NCBI GenBank assembly: GCA_026873275.1
Contig: JANTUC010000004.1
Span: 1,364,001-1,428,000 of the forward strand
Source: Pseudopithomyces maydicus
Taxonomy: Eukaryota > Ascomycota > Dothideomycetes > Pleosporales > Didymosphaeriaceae
Length of the DNA stretch: 64,000 nucleotides
Direction: 5' to 3'
Made by a program: the position numbers and the translations under genes. Positions 46,342 to 58,082 of this stretch are shown one piece after another. Under the pieces are notes generated by a model that was given only the letters and a program-made list of their open reading frames with translations, ran no database searches and was not told the DNA's origin. The first letter of the stretch is position 1. Each line of letters opens with the position of its first letter.

Positions 46342-48201
46342 ATGCGCTTCGAACAAGGCCACCAATTCCCAATCATTCCTACTCCCGACATCTTCAACGA
46401 TGACCTAACCTTCCGCCTCAGCCTCCTCCGCCACCTTCCAGATACCCTTAGCCCCGAATCTCTCCATCGAATCTTCACCGATTTAGCCACCTTCTCACAT
46501 CGCTGTACCTTTATGCACAAAAAATCATCCGACAAACTCTCCTCCTCCGCAGACGAACCCCAGCTTTGCCAGTACGACGCCTGGGGCCGCCGCATCGACG
46601 AGCTGACCACGAGCCCAGGCTGGCAAGACCTCAAGCTCGCTGCTTTGAAAGAAGGTCTCATATCGGATAGTTACTCTGCGGGACGTGAATGGCTCGGCTC
46701 TTCAGCACGACTGTTCGCCTTCGTGAAGATTATGCTCTTTGCCCCCTTTAGCAAACTTGTTCTCTGCCCCATTGCAATGACGGATGGAGCTGCGCGAGTT
46801 CTCGAGCTCTATGGAACTCCCGAGCAGAAACGCATGATCTCAAAGCTCACGGCGAGAGAGGGCGCGTGGACTGCGGGTCAGTGGATGACAGAGAGACCAG
46901 GGGGCTCGGATGTCTCGTTCACAGAGACAGTTGCCGTACCTGTGAATGCCACTCGAACGCAAGCGGGCGATGAATTTCTACTGGATGGGATCAAGTGGTT
47001 CAGTTCCGCCACGGACGGGGACGTCGCACTGGCGCTCGCACGTACGGACGTGGATCTCTCCCGGGGTTCCGCCGGGCTATCTTTATTCCTGGTGGAAATG
47101 AGAGATAGGGAGTCACGCAAACTGAACGGCATTCGTATCCACAGATTGAAACAAAAGCTTGGAACACGATACCTTCCTACGGCTGAACTCGAACTGTCTG
47201 GATGCCACGCACAGCTTGTGGGGAAGCTGGGCCACGGCGTGCGCTACATATCTTCAGTGCTCAACATCACGAGAGTGCACTCTGCTGCTGGTGGTGTGGC
47301 GATTTTGAACTACGGAATTCGTCTCTCGGCGGCCTTTTCACAGGGACGAAGCATCAAAGGTACGACACTGAGTAATCTTGCTTTGCACACGCATTCCCTT
47401 TTCCGTATCATGGTGTTGCAGCGAGGTTTACAGCAGTTGTTTCTCTACACGGTACATCTGTTGGGTAAGTCTGAGTGTGGTGCCTCGGACGCAAATGAGG
47501 AAATATTGTTCCGTCTATACACACCTGCATTGAAGGCGTTCACGGCGACCCGGGTGAGTGAGGCGATGCTCGCGGTAGTTGATTCGTTTGGCGGACAGGG
47601 TTATATGGAAGACTCAGGATTGGGTGTAGCAGAGATGCTGCGAGATGTTACGGTCGAGAGAATCTGGGAGGGGACTGCCGAAGTGTTGAGTATGGATGTT
47701 GTGCGTGTACTGAGCAAAAACAACGGCAGTTCTCTGAGTGTATTCATCTACGATTTGCAGAAGCGACTTGCGAACCTAAGGCTGGAGCGAGAGCTTGCAT
47801 CGACAGTACAAGGACTTTTGAAGAATTTCGCAGAGAAGGCGCAACAGATAATTGGGGGTGTTTCAGAGGGGTCGTTGAAAGAGAAGACATCACAGGACTA
47901 TCGTTTTGCTAGACCAATGCTTGATCTCTTCATGGGTCTTCATGGGGCAGTTCTATTACTGGAGCAGGCAGCTTGGTGTCAACAAGCTTGGGGTGATACC
48001 GCATTGGCGGAAAAGGCGAAGTCATATGGCGGTAAAGCATCTCCTGGGGAAGATATCTTAGTGGCAAGAGCATGGATTGAGGATGTGGGTGATATCCAGC
48101 GCACCCTAAGTAATTTTACACGACTTGTTGATGAAATTTTGGGCCACAGGAAGAACAATAAGGTCCTGGAGCATGCAAGCATCTTTTTAGCTAAGCTTTA
48201 G
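46342..48201 (+). CDS. AidB-like acyl-CoA dehydrogenase
   Basis: Single exon of 619 residues, at the upper end for this family. Seen: the flavin/substrate motif WMTERPGGSDVS near residue 180, IKWFSSATDGD of the middle beta domain near 215, and in the C-terminal helical domain GGQGYMEDSGL followed by LRDVTVERIWEGTAEV near 441, the AidB-type end. The last 150 residues are a helical extension. AidB proteins bind FAD and are linked to alkylation response, with uncertain dehydrogenase activity. No mitochondrial presequence is obvious at MRFEQGHQFP, and a peroxisomal signal is not seen at the C-terminus (FLAKL). It follows the ABC transporter head to tail at 296 bp. Confidence 0.88.
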   Translation: MRFEQGHQFPIIPTPDIFNDDLTFRLSLLRHLPDTLSPESLHRIFTDLATFSHRCTFMHKKSSDKLSSSADEPQLCQYDAWGRRIDELTTSPGWQDLKLAALKEGLISDSYSAGREWLGSSARLFAFVKIMLFAPFSKLVLCPIAMTDGAARVLELYGTPEQKRMISKLTAREGAWTAGQWMTERPGGSDVSFTETVAVPVNATRTQAGDEFLLDGIKWFSSATDGDVALALARTDVDLSRGSAGLSLFLVEMRDRESRKLNGIRIHRLKQKLGTRYLPTAELELSGCHAQLVGKLGHGVRYISSVLNITRVHSAAGGVAILNYGIRLSAAFSQGRSIKGTTLSNLALHTHSLFRIMVLQRGLQQLFLYTVHLLGKSECGASDANEEILFRLYTPALKAFTATRVSEAMLAVVDSFGGQGYMEDSGLGVAEMLRDVTVERIWEGTAEVLSMDVVRVLSKNNGSSLSVFIYDLQKRLANLRLERELASTVQGLLKNFAEKAQQIIGGVSEGSLKEKTSQDYRFARPMLDLFMGLHGAVLLLEQAAWCQQAWGDTALAEKAKSYGGKASPGEDILVARAWIEDVGDIQRTLSNFTRLVDEILGHRKNNKVLEHASIFLAKL

Positions 48202-48449
48202 GCTTGGGTAAGATATTACTATTATCACCATCCTCTGCCAAAATGTTCGTCACTAGTGCAGGGGTTAGATCATTCAGGATATCCAGCTCAGAGTGTGAAA
48301 TGATAGCAAAACAATACGAATTCGAAACATCTATTACTAGCACAGAGTATTCATCATATAGGGGTATCAATCGGTTCCAATGCCATCACCATCAGCGTCA
48401 TCCTCAAACTCAGCTTCCCAGATCTAAACCACTCTCCATCTCATCTCAC

Positions 48450-49900
48450 TCACGCCTTGCTGTTCACCTTCAAATCAGGCTCCGCTTCCTCCTCCATAAT
48501 CTGCACTTCGTGGCTCCCCTCTAATTCGCTCAGAATAATCCATGTCGGGAATATGCATGCCAGCGTAATCCCAAAGTTCAATCCAATGCTCACGAAATGG
48601 TTCGCATTGCCCTCACTCTGCATGGCCCACGCAACCGTTTGACCAAGCGCCTCGACACCCCTCAAAATTCCGGTGTGATGCGACAAATTCGAGAGGTCCG
48701 TAGCATACTGTCCAACCATCCAGTAGAGGAACTGTTGGAAGGCTTGGCCTCCAAACTGCCAGAAGAACACCAGCGCATAGCTTTTTCCAAAGCCGCCGGT
48801 GAACCAATCGTGCACTGGTGGCTCAGGCGCATTGTAGAACTCGTTCTGGAGAATGCTAGCCCAGATCCAAGTGCCTACAAGGATCGTAATGATGGCGCAA
48901 AAAGCGATGCGCCCACGCGTCTTGATGTGCAACTTCTGATTGTCAAGCAAATATGCGATGATGAACGAGCTAAAGATTCCAGCAAAGTTAGTGAAGAAGC
49001 TTGAGAAGGCCCTGGCACGGACGGTGAAGTAGGTCGTAAGCCAGGTGCTCATGAAGCCGTTGTAAAAGTAGGAGATGAAGAAAGCTGGAAGCAACAGTAG
49101 GATGCGGCGGCTGATGAAGAGGCGGCCAACGGCACGGAATTCGGCGGCCCACGTGGGGGCCTTGGATGTAACGACGGTGCTGCCGTCCTTACGCCAAATC
49201 TTGCGGGCAGGCGAGAGGCAAAGGGCGATAGGGAGGCCCAGACACATGATTACGATAAAGACGATGTAGGTCGAGGAGGAGACGGAGCCTGCAGTCTTGC
49301 GGTTTGCGTTGAGACCGAGATTGATGGCGCCTCCGACAATGGGACCGGCGGCTTTAGCGGTTTGCCAGATGGCGAGGTAGAAGGCGCGGTCGCCAGGGGA
49401 AGGATATCCGATGATAATGGCGGCTTCAGCGGCCCAGAAGAATCCTAAGTGATCGGTCAGCTCATGCTACTTTAGGGGGACACGGTGTTGAAATGGCAAC
49501 ACGGTAAACTCGTTCCATACGTACCAGCAGATATTCCGCACAGTGCAGACCCAAAAAGCATAAACCATGTCGTCGACCGCACGTTGTTAGTGTACAGTCC
49601 AGCGCCATACAGAGGGTATCCAATTGCTCCCAACGCAAGACCATACTTAAGGCCAATGCGGTTGTTGATGGCACCTGCAGCAACGCAGACAACAGCAAAA
49701 AGGCCATAGACCAACGCGTTTGCAGCCGACACGGCGTAAGGCTCAGCTGCTCCTCCAGCTCCAAGCCCACCCAGCGCATCCCACATGCCGGGTGCGGTGA
49801 AGGAGACACCACATGCAACGATGATTTGGAAGGGCACGGATCGGAAGATCGAGTGCGACTTCACTGAGCCCGCAGGCTCCTGAGATGCAACCGACGACAT
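48450..49900 (-). CDS. UNC-93-like MFS membrane protein
   Basis: Exons 49900-49525 and 49444-48450 encode 456 residues from the ATG at 49898-49900. The frame extends upstream to 50032 but the added residues are not family-like. The family mark is FTAPGMWDALGGLGAGGAAEPY after the first helix (shown here across two short motifs: FTAPGMWDALGG and GAGGAAEPY), with AGAINNRIGLKYGLALGAIG next, then FFWAAEAAIIIGYP and a second set of six helices. It is of the fungal DUF895/UNC-93 type, commonly annotated as a transporter or channel regulator. It ends tail to tail with the acyl-CoA dehydrogenase gene at 248 bp. Substrate unknown. Confidence 0.88.
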
Positions 49901-50756
49901 TGCTTGCAACCCAACAAATAAGGATAAAAACGACACGGCTTTTAACAAAAAAGGCGAGTGTATAAAGTCCCTGGAACCAGAGTGGAAGCAATCAAACACT
50001 CCCAGATCACCGTGGGAAGAGTAATGCGGCAATTGCTACGCAGCAATCGTTCCTCCCTCGCTCTTAAGTTTGAAAGCGGAAAGGACCAAGGGTGTGAATT
50101 GATCCACTCCCATCCTGGCCACTGCATTTATTTAACACAGGGCCCATCGCCGTCGTTACGTTGGGGTTTGAAAATTTGACGTTCGCATAGACGATTCGGA
50201 ATCCCGCTAAGGATCACGACATCGGCGCTATACCTAGGTACTGACTAGGCGCGGCGAAGACACTTGGCTAACGCAGAGATGCTCTGCGCCTTGTTCCGAA
50301 GCCATGTCGTTGGAAATCACCAGGAGTGGGCTGGCATCGTTAGGCCCAGTCTCAAATTGGAAGTTATGCAGAGAGTTGAGATGGGGGTTGGCAGAATGGA
50401 GAAGAATGCTCCCTGGCTTCTCCAGGTACACGTACGGGGAAGAGGTTTGCATTTCCAGCGCCGCATTCGCCACCTAAAACCCTGCACCTAGACCACCCAA
50501 GGGGCTCCCGCCCCGTAAATCGGCCCCTACCGAGCAGCACTCAATAGTAACAGCTAGGTACAAACAGTCGGGTTGGCTTCCGAAGCACGCTATACTGCGT
50601 GCATACATCATGCATCCCAGGGCGAGGAAACGCGCGTTTACCACACGTGCATAACATCTTAGGTATGTTTCCCCTAGTCTATTTACAGCCTCGTCCGTCA
50701 CTGCCGCTTTTATCGTACAATTGGCCATGACTCTATCCAACGACAACTAATGTGCT
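49901..50756. other. Intergenic region
   Basis: Promoter of the UNC-93-like gene and 3' flank of SIP3. A frame at 49901-50032 continues the UNC-93-like frame but lacks family likeness. Nothing else seen. Confidence 0.5.
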
Positions 50757-53700
50757 TTATAATAGCCCTCTGTTCTCACGGACGCCCCCCAAAGCCTTCG
50801 CGCAGTCCCCACAGTATCCTTTTACCCAAGCCTCTACTCCCTTCTTTCCCTTCTTTGCCTCTCCACCAAGCATGCTACCAACACGTTCACACTTGTGCGT
50901 CTCGTCGAGGAGCCAATTCTCGTACTCTGCCTCTACGACTTCCTTCTCGATGCGGTTGACAACGCGAAGTGCGACAAGGAGGTCGTGTCGGTGCGAACCC
51001 AGGTTCTGACGAGTGCGATGGAGACGCCGAGGTGCATGTATGGAAGGCGAGATTGGTGACGATGGGCTGGCACTTGGATCTGTGAGCAGAGATGTGAAGG
51101 TTTGATGGCTAAAACAGTGAGTATTAGCATAGTCGGGTAAGCAGGAAGGAGAGGGAAAGGTGGTAATACCATTTGTTCGTAGCTGCATCTACTGGGAGGT
51201 GCAGGGTAACGTTAGTATCGTTGGCATAGACAAAGGATTCTTCTAGATCACGGATATACACCGAACGTGACATGACGGTGCTAGGCCCAACACCCAGTCG
51301 CGACATGAACTTGGCTGCATTGCGCTCATGCCACCATTGCCACGAGTCACGCGAAGTGTAGAAGAAGTTCACGCCACCGCTAGCAATGAGCAGGATGACA
51401 AGGAGCTTGTGTGCGGATATAACTTTGCCCAAACCTGCAAAGACCGCCAGTATCCAGCTCATTAGCGTGGAGAATATGCTGACAATAATGTTGCCAATGA
51501 ACTGAGCCACAAATGAGCCGGTCGTTTGCGGCTGTAGTTTGAATTTGCGTGGCCGGTTTGGCGGGGGGATATCTTGCGCAGTGAATTGGGCAGCCTGTGT
51601 GGCTACACCGATGGGACCGAAGATATTCGTGACCTTGCCCGTATTCCTGTTATGTCCCAGTCGCGCCACCTGGTCATTCACAACATCCACCAAGTCTTGT
51701 GCTTCCAGTTCCATGTCCTGGAGACCTTGTCTTTCAATGAGCTTCTTAGCGAAACGCGGGTTTTGAGACCAGTCCACCTTGGTAAAAATTCCAAGTTTAC
51801 AGCGGGACTTGGAGACGTGGGTGACAACAACCTTACTTAACAATACAAAACGGTCATGCCCCGGCAGATACCATGGTGTTTTGCGGTCCGCTACAACATA
51901 ACAGAGATGATCATTCAGCACTTCGATGACCTGGTAGTCGTTGATGATTACAGCTCCGGTCTTGCCGGGTTGAACCACTTCATATTCAAAATCGCGGCGT
52001 TGATGGCCCTGATCGGTCTTTGTCCACGGTCCTTGCACCACGCGCTGCGCCCATCGCTCGCGATACAGCATTTGGAAGACAGCGCTTTTATCGCCAAAGA
52101 GAATGTGGAAGAGCCCCTTGGCGCTGATTTCATACTCTTTCTCAACAGCGACCGCGGTCATACCCTGGGGCGCGAAAACCACAGGCTGTGACGGCAGCTT
52201 GAATTTGCTCACGCTACGATTGACACCTGTTGGGCCGAACAGGTTGCCATCTATACGAAGGCTGGTTTTAAGATCCTTTCCATAGCCAGGGTCCATTGGC
52301 GTATGCGAGGGGATTTCTTCCCAGCTATCGGCACTAGGTGACTGATCTGCTTCCGCAGTTTCCATCTTAATCAGGCCTTTCACAACCCCTTCAAATCCAT
52401 GCTCCTCGGTAGTAGCATTCCGAACAAGGAAGTTAAGTCGTCGCAACAAAAGCTTTAGAGGTTCCAGGAAAGTCTTGATTGTAATCCGGGTGGCACCATC
52501 ATCTCGCGTGCCAGATTTAAAATGCAGGAATAAGAAATCGCAGTCTTTACCAGGGGCAGCGGTCACCTCATCAATGGATGCCATACTGACGCTGGTAATA
52601 AGGACTAGACCAAGGTGATTACTATAAAAGTATATATCCTTGGATGTGACGTATACTCGTCCGGGGAACTCTTGCTGGTCCGTCGGGTTCCACACTGCGC
52701 GGAATACGAACACGAGTTTTTCCGCACGAGGAACAGTAGGAAACAGAATGCGAAACTGAGCGTCTTGCATTCGCAATGCGGGAGGGTAGTAGTTTGGAAA
52801 GTCGTCTGTGATGACTGTTGGACGTTGTATAATAGTCTGACTTCCAAGACTCATTGTTTTCCGATGCGCTGTGTTCGCGGGTGTCACGGTACCTGGTGAA
52901 GGGTCTGCAGAGGACCCATCGCTGGGTTTGTCAAGAATTTCGAGCCCAGGCGATGGGCGCAAGGGGCTAGGAGGGTCTGAGATGCTGCGGTCGCGCGACT
53001 CGTTTTCCTCATCATGCACGAGTCGATTCACATATCCCCAATTGACTGAACCCCACAAATTCGCCATCAACCCTCCTGGCATGTTGCCAGATTTTCCAAG
53101 ACCCAGACCCCGTTCACCGCTTACTGCAACAGCAGCTTTACTAAGATTCGTTGGCGCGGGGGTTGGCCAGTGTGGAGGGAGCCAAACTGGTCGGTGGCAG
53201 CGTTTGGCCCAGAATCAGACGGGTGTCAGGTAGACCTGGTGCGGGAGCAGTTATCTGTCCGACCTGCACAATATTATGACTTGCGGAAGCGAGGCTTGCG
53301 GATATAAGACTAGCTATGCCACCAGAAGCAGACGAGGGATTGCTTCCACTTAGTTGGGGCCCTAATGTAGACTTCCGCGTCAAGTCAAGCTTCTCCATAA
53401 TGCGGGTGGCATGGTCTCGGCGACCCCCTCTTCCCTCTCAAAAGCAGTACTGCGTCTTGTAATGTCGAAGCTCCCACGGGTAGCAAGGCCGTCGGTACCA
53501 GGGACCCCGAGGTTCTCTGAGCGATCCATAATGCCCGCATCATCACTGGGATGGGCAGCGTGGCCCTCTGAAGTCTTTGCAGCAAATTCGGGAGCCACTG
53601 GAGGGCTGATGGAGAAGGCAGCGTCGATGGAACCTGGAGCACCGGTGTCTTTTGAAGTATCTTCAAGGGCTTTTCGCTTGGCGACTTCGAACGAGGAAAT

Positions 53701-54993
53701 CCACTCGGTCAGGTCGGCTTGGGTCTCGGCTTGGAGCAGAATGGTGGTATCTTTGGTTTTGACTTCGAAACAGAAACGTCGCTCTTCCTGGAAGGCGGGA
53801 CGGATGCCGCAGAGCAAGACACCGATTTTCTCAGATTCCTCCACGGCGCCAGATCGTGTGCCTTGGGTAAGCCAGCCAAAGATGCCGTGCTTGACGAAGA
53901 ACCACCTGCGCACCCAATAGGTTCTCGCGGGCTTTCCTGTGATGGTCCGTTGGAACAGCCAGCCCTGTTTCTCCGCCTTCTCGTTGGCCGGGTCTGGCTT
54001 TGCGGGCGAGGCAAGGTTTGCAGATGAAGGGGCCTGGGTGCCGATATAGGGGACGGTAGAGGCCGCGTACGTATCGAGCTCCCGCGAGGGTCGGGCTGCC
54101 TGCTCGGCGCTGGCTTCGACTTGCTGCCTCGCCAGGTGCAGCTCACGCTTGAAGACGCGCTCGCCATTCTCCATCTCCTTGCTCCAGCCTCGCACGCGGT
54201 CGATGTCGGCGCTCGAGGTGGCGAATTGCTTGACGGAGCTGTCGCGGGCGGCCTTGATGTCGCGCCATTGCTCGGCGACGACCTTGACGAGTATCTTGTC
54301 CAGGGTGGACCTTACCTGGGGGGCCAGGACGCAGAAGTTCATGCTGGCGCGGAGATACTCCTTGCGGGCCTCGTGCAGCTGGAAGGCATCCTCGCGGAGC
54401 GACGAGGACTCCTTGGTCTTGACCTGGCCGGCGTATCGCGCAATGGCGCCGTCGAAGATGCGCTGGGTGTTGTCGAGGTTCTTGCGGGCCTCTTTGAGCA
54501 TGCGCAGGTCGTTGTTGAGGAAGGCGCGGATGGGGTCACAGACGGTGGCGTCGGCGCGCTTCATGCAGCGCAGCGTGCTGTTCCAGAACTCGCGGGCGCC
54601 CTCGCCGAAGCGCTTCAGGGCCAGGACGGTGTAGTCGTGGTCCAGGATGGCCTCGGAGAGCTGCAGCGGGGGGTGTGAGGCCTGCACGTATGCGTCGACG
54701 AGCGCCTGCAGCGCATTCATCTCGCTCGCCAGCTTGGCTACGGCCGTCACGTATGTGATGAGCCATCGTTCGATCAGGTCGATCTGGTCGCCAAAGTGCA
54801 CGGCGGTTGCGCGGAACGTGGGCGAGTCGAGGGCGGCTTCCTTGATCACGACGGGGCTGTCGAACGGTCAGGTCAGGGCAGTGATGCAACGGGGAGCATA
54901 GCAACAGGTGGAGACATGGGAGGGGGCATACATCAAAGCCAGCGGGTTCGCGATGGGCTCCAGCGCCGGCGGGGGTGCATCGCCCTCGGCCAT
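50757..54993 (-). CDS. SIP3: Sip3-like BAR-PH-GRAM-VASt membrane contact-site protein, frame broken twice
   Basis: Exons 54993-54932, 54856-51170 and 51108-50757 give about 1,366 residues. Domains in order: a BAR-like helical region (about 25-270, with ALDSPTFRATAVHFGDQID at its start), a PH domain (about 320-430, with QGWLFQRT and TYWVRRWFFVKHG), a disordered linker, a GRAM domain (about 700-800, with VYVTSKDIYFYSNHLG), a VASt domain (about 930-1090, with DKSAVFQMLYRERWAQ), then hydrophobic segments and a basic C-terminal coil (RRLHRTRQNLGSHRHDLL). This is the architecture of yeast Sip3/Lam3, which sits at ER-plasma-membrane contacts and binds sterols. The frame jumps by one base near 53408-53412 and back near 53158-53162; the roughly 80-residue piece between is Sip3-like only in its own frame. 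Confidence 0.88.
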
Positions 54994-55419
54994 GGTGGTT
55001 GGGCGTTATCGTGGACGCGTATGAGGGGGAGAAGGCAGGTAGGATGAGTGTCCCAGGGATCTTCTGTCCTTATCACGAAACTCAGGCATTGGGCCTACCG
55101 CACATGCTGGCCGGCGCGGGAATGTACAGTGTCGTGCCTCTCCAGGGCTTGCTTACCAGAACGAGCTCCTACCTACACTACCTACTGGACACGGCGCACG
55201 CACAGCGGGATGCTGCACTGTGGCTGACGTCGACTGGCGCCGCGCCCCCCCCCCCATCCCCCATCGGCCGCCGTTTCTCCGCCGTCCATTCCCGTTCCAT
55301 TTGCCTCAGTGCAAGTCCAGGTCGAAATCTTGGCGCATCTTTTTTTAGTGGGTCTCTGCTGTTTGCTCTTTGCACTTGCTCCCGCCATCCCAGCTGCCCT
55401 TCCTCTCCAGACACACACA
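54994..55419. promoter_or_regulatory. Bidirectional promoter SIP3/KRI1
   Basis: 426 bp between the ATGs of two divergent genes. C-rich near 55248-55262 and C/T-rich just before the KRI1 start. It must drive both genes; no specific factor site is recognised. Confidence 0.55.
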
Positions 55420-57390
55420 ATGGCCAGATCCAAGTCGAAGCAGCCGACCAACGGCGTGAAGCGCGAGTTTGCCGACGGCGAAGCGCGCCCTGCGAAGAAG
55501 ACGAAGCTGCTCGACGACAGCGACGGCGGCAGCGACAGCGAGACCGAGGCCGGCGGCGTGTCGCTGAAGATCAACGAAGACTATGCCCGTCGCTTCGAGC
55601 ACAACAAGAAGCGCGAGGAGCAGCACAGACGTACGTTCCAGAGGACAGCCGGTGCATGCAGCAGACGTACTGACCCCCGCAGTGGAGGAGAAATATGGCA
55701 AGAACAAGGCACTGCAAGAAGCCGACGAGGACTCGGAAGACTCCCAGGAGGGTGTGGAAGAGGACGATGCCGGCGAGCTCGTCACCGAAGGCCTCGACCA
55801 GGAGATCTCTGCCACCCTTGCAGCCCTGCGCTCCAAAGATCCTCGCATATACGATCCGAACGCGAAATTCTTCGACGAGGCCGGCGAGGAAGTGTCCAGC
55901 GCCGCGCAGGATGCTACCAAGGAGGCTTCCATGACCCTCAAGCAATACCATACCAAGAACTATCTCGGAGAGCTCGACGAAGAAGAGGATGCACCGCCCA
56001 AGTCACACGCACAGGAGCAGGAGGAAGTCAGGCGAAACCTGGTCAACGAACTGAAGGCTGCAGACGAGGACGAAGAGGACGACGACTTCCTCGTCGCCAA
56101 GTCCAGAACCGAACCTGCCCCAGCGCCCGAGAAGCGTGTTCAAATCACCGCTCAGGATGTCGAGAACGCCGACAAAGATCCCGAAACGTTCCTGTCCAAC
56201 TTCATGGCCTCACGTGCATGGGTACCCAAAGGCGATTCGCGCTTTCAGCCACTCGAATCCGACGATGATGACGAAGATGCAGCTGCTGAAGAGTGGGAGA
56301 ACTCGTACAACATGTACTTCGAAGACACAGCCGGCGCGAACGAGAAGCTCGTCACCTATGCTCGTGATGCCGTTGCAAAGACTACAGTCCGTCGAGATGG
56401 CAAGAGCAGCCGAGCCAAAGCCCGCGAGGCAGCGAGATCCAAGCGCGAGGCCGAGAGAAGGGAGAAAGAGGCCGACCTGGCTCGTCTGAGGAAGCTCAAG
56501 ATCGACGAGATGGAGCAGAAAGTGCAGAAGATCCGCCAGACCGGAGGACTGAAGGGCAGGGATTTCAAAATGGACGAGTGGAAAGACGTCTTGGAGGCCG
56601 ACTGGTCGGACGATCAGTGGGACAAGGAGATGCACAAGAGATTCGGCGATGCCTACTATGAGGATAACGATGCTATCTCAGATAGTGAGGACGAGGATTC
56701 TGGCAAGGGCAAGAAGAAGAAGGCCAAGAAACCGAAATTCGACGATGACATCGACATCAAGGATCTCATCCCCGATTTCAAGGATGACGAGGACGAGCAG
56801 CCACAATTCACTCTCTCCGACGACGATGACGCCGAAGCGGGCGCGGATGAGATGGACGTGGATGAAGATGAAGAGGGGGCTCGAAGAAGACCTCGAAACA
56901 ACGCAAACAAGAGCGTGCCGATGCCAAAAGCGCTGCTCGTCGTGATCGTCGTCTCATCGAGAACCTCGTCAACGACAGCTTACAGTATGAAACCGCTCTT
57001 GCAGCTTCTTCCTCAAAGGCACCAAAGGGCTTCCGTTACCGCGAAACTTCTCCCACTACCTTCGGCATGACGTCGCGCGATATCCTTCTCGCCAGTGACA
57101 AACAGCTCAACGAGTTCGCAGGCCTGAAAAAGCTTGCGGCTTTCCGCGATCCTGCAAAGAAGAAGAAAGATAAGAAACAATTGAGCAAGAAAGCTAGGCT
57201 CAGGCAATGGAGGCAGGAAACTTTCGGTGATGCTGAAGGGCCGAAGGGAGGTTTTGAAACCATCATAAAAGAGGCGGAAGGTGATGCGGACGATAAGACA
57301 GGAGCGAGCATGGATGGTGGGAACATTCACGAGGGTGAGCGGAAAAAGAAGAGGAAGAGGAAAGGCAAGAAGGCTACGGCCGAAGCGTAA
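55420..57390 (+). CDS. KRI1: Kri1-like ribosome-biogenesis protein, frame broken once
   Basis: Exons 55420-55630 and 55683-57390 encode about 639 residues. Kri1 is a nucleolar factor needed for 40S-subunit assembly. Typical features: the N-terminal KINEDYARRFEHNKKREEQ, then LEEKYGK, acidic runs throughout, FKMDEWKDVLEADWSDDQWD in the middle, and the C-terminal core with RRLIENLVNDSLQYE, FRYRETSPTTFGMTSRDILL and LNEFAGLKKLAAFRDP, ending in a lysine-rich nucleolar tail. The frame breaks at the G run 56875-56879: the first frame turns into a non-conserved tail ending near 57070, while the core continues in the next frame. One more G joins them. The downstream frame is clearly conserved, so this is probably a sequence error. 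Confidence 0.9.
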
Positions 57391-58082
57391 ATCGCCAATT
57401 GTGTATAGACCAATCCTCCAGCTTTCCTACATGCAATCAATCCATTCGATTCCTTGTTATGCAACTGATCCAAGGTGAGGAGTACAAGCTATGCCTCCTG
57501 TTCACAAGTGCCTCGGCCTATTGTTCGCTCCTTCCTGAATGGTCACACTCCTCACACGGGCTCCTCGACATTGCGCAGAACTTGTGCTACCCAGCCCTTT
57601 GTATCATTGAAAATAAAAATATAATCAAACAAAAAAAAACGCAGAAAAAAGGCACGTCGGCGGCGCCGTGTGACTCGGCATATCCTTGATCAACAAGGCG
57701 TGTTGATGCATCGATACTGGCTCCCCATGCCCGCTAGGGCAACGTTTCCAGCGCACAGCTCACCGGTTCCAATAGCACGCACGCCTACACAGCCACCAGA
57801 GGTCCTTCCCGCCCCTCCCGACCCCTCGTGGGCTGAGCTCCACATGTCCGACATGTCGGCGATCGTCATGCGTTTCAGCGGCGGCGGGGCTGGCTGGACG
57901 CTGACGGTACATCGAGTCGTTTGCGCATTCGCGCAGTTGCAGGCATTTTTTGACATCCCATCAGGCAGACATATCATTGTCTGCGCCCGCATCTTTGCTC
58001 GGAAAGCCTGACCAGCTATTGCTACCCCCGTCGTCCAACATCTTGCAGCTTAGTGAGGTTTCAAGACCAGTTTTTTTGCGCA
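57391..58082. other. Intergenic region
   Basis: 3' flank of KRI1, with an A-rich stretch at about 57609-57648, then the promoter of the zinc-finger-like gene. A 12-bp palindrome CCGACATGTCGG lies at 57848-57859. Confidence 0.5.

Noticed and set aside
41151..48201. ABC transporter and acyl-CoA dehydrogenase as part of a biosynthetic cluster
   Set aside because: No synthase, P450 or cluster regulator lies nearby, so there is no support beyond adjacency.
53719..54678. Long plus-strand frames across the SIP3 BAR and PH region
   Set aside because: Antisense shadows in a GC-rich gene; no protein family likeness.
55309..56268. 319-codon frame overlapping the start of KRI1
   Set aside because: Arg-rich shadow of the acidic KRI1 frame; the KRI1 frame carries the homology.
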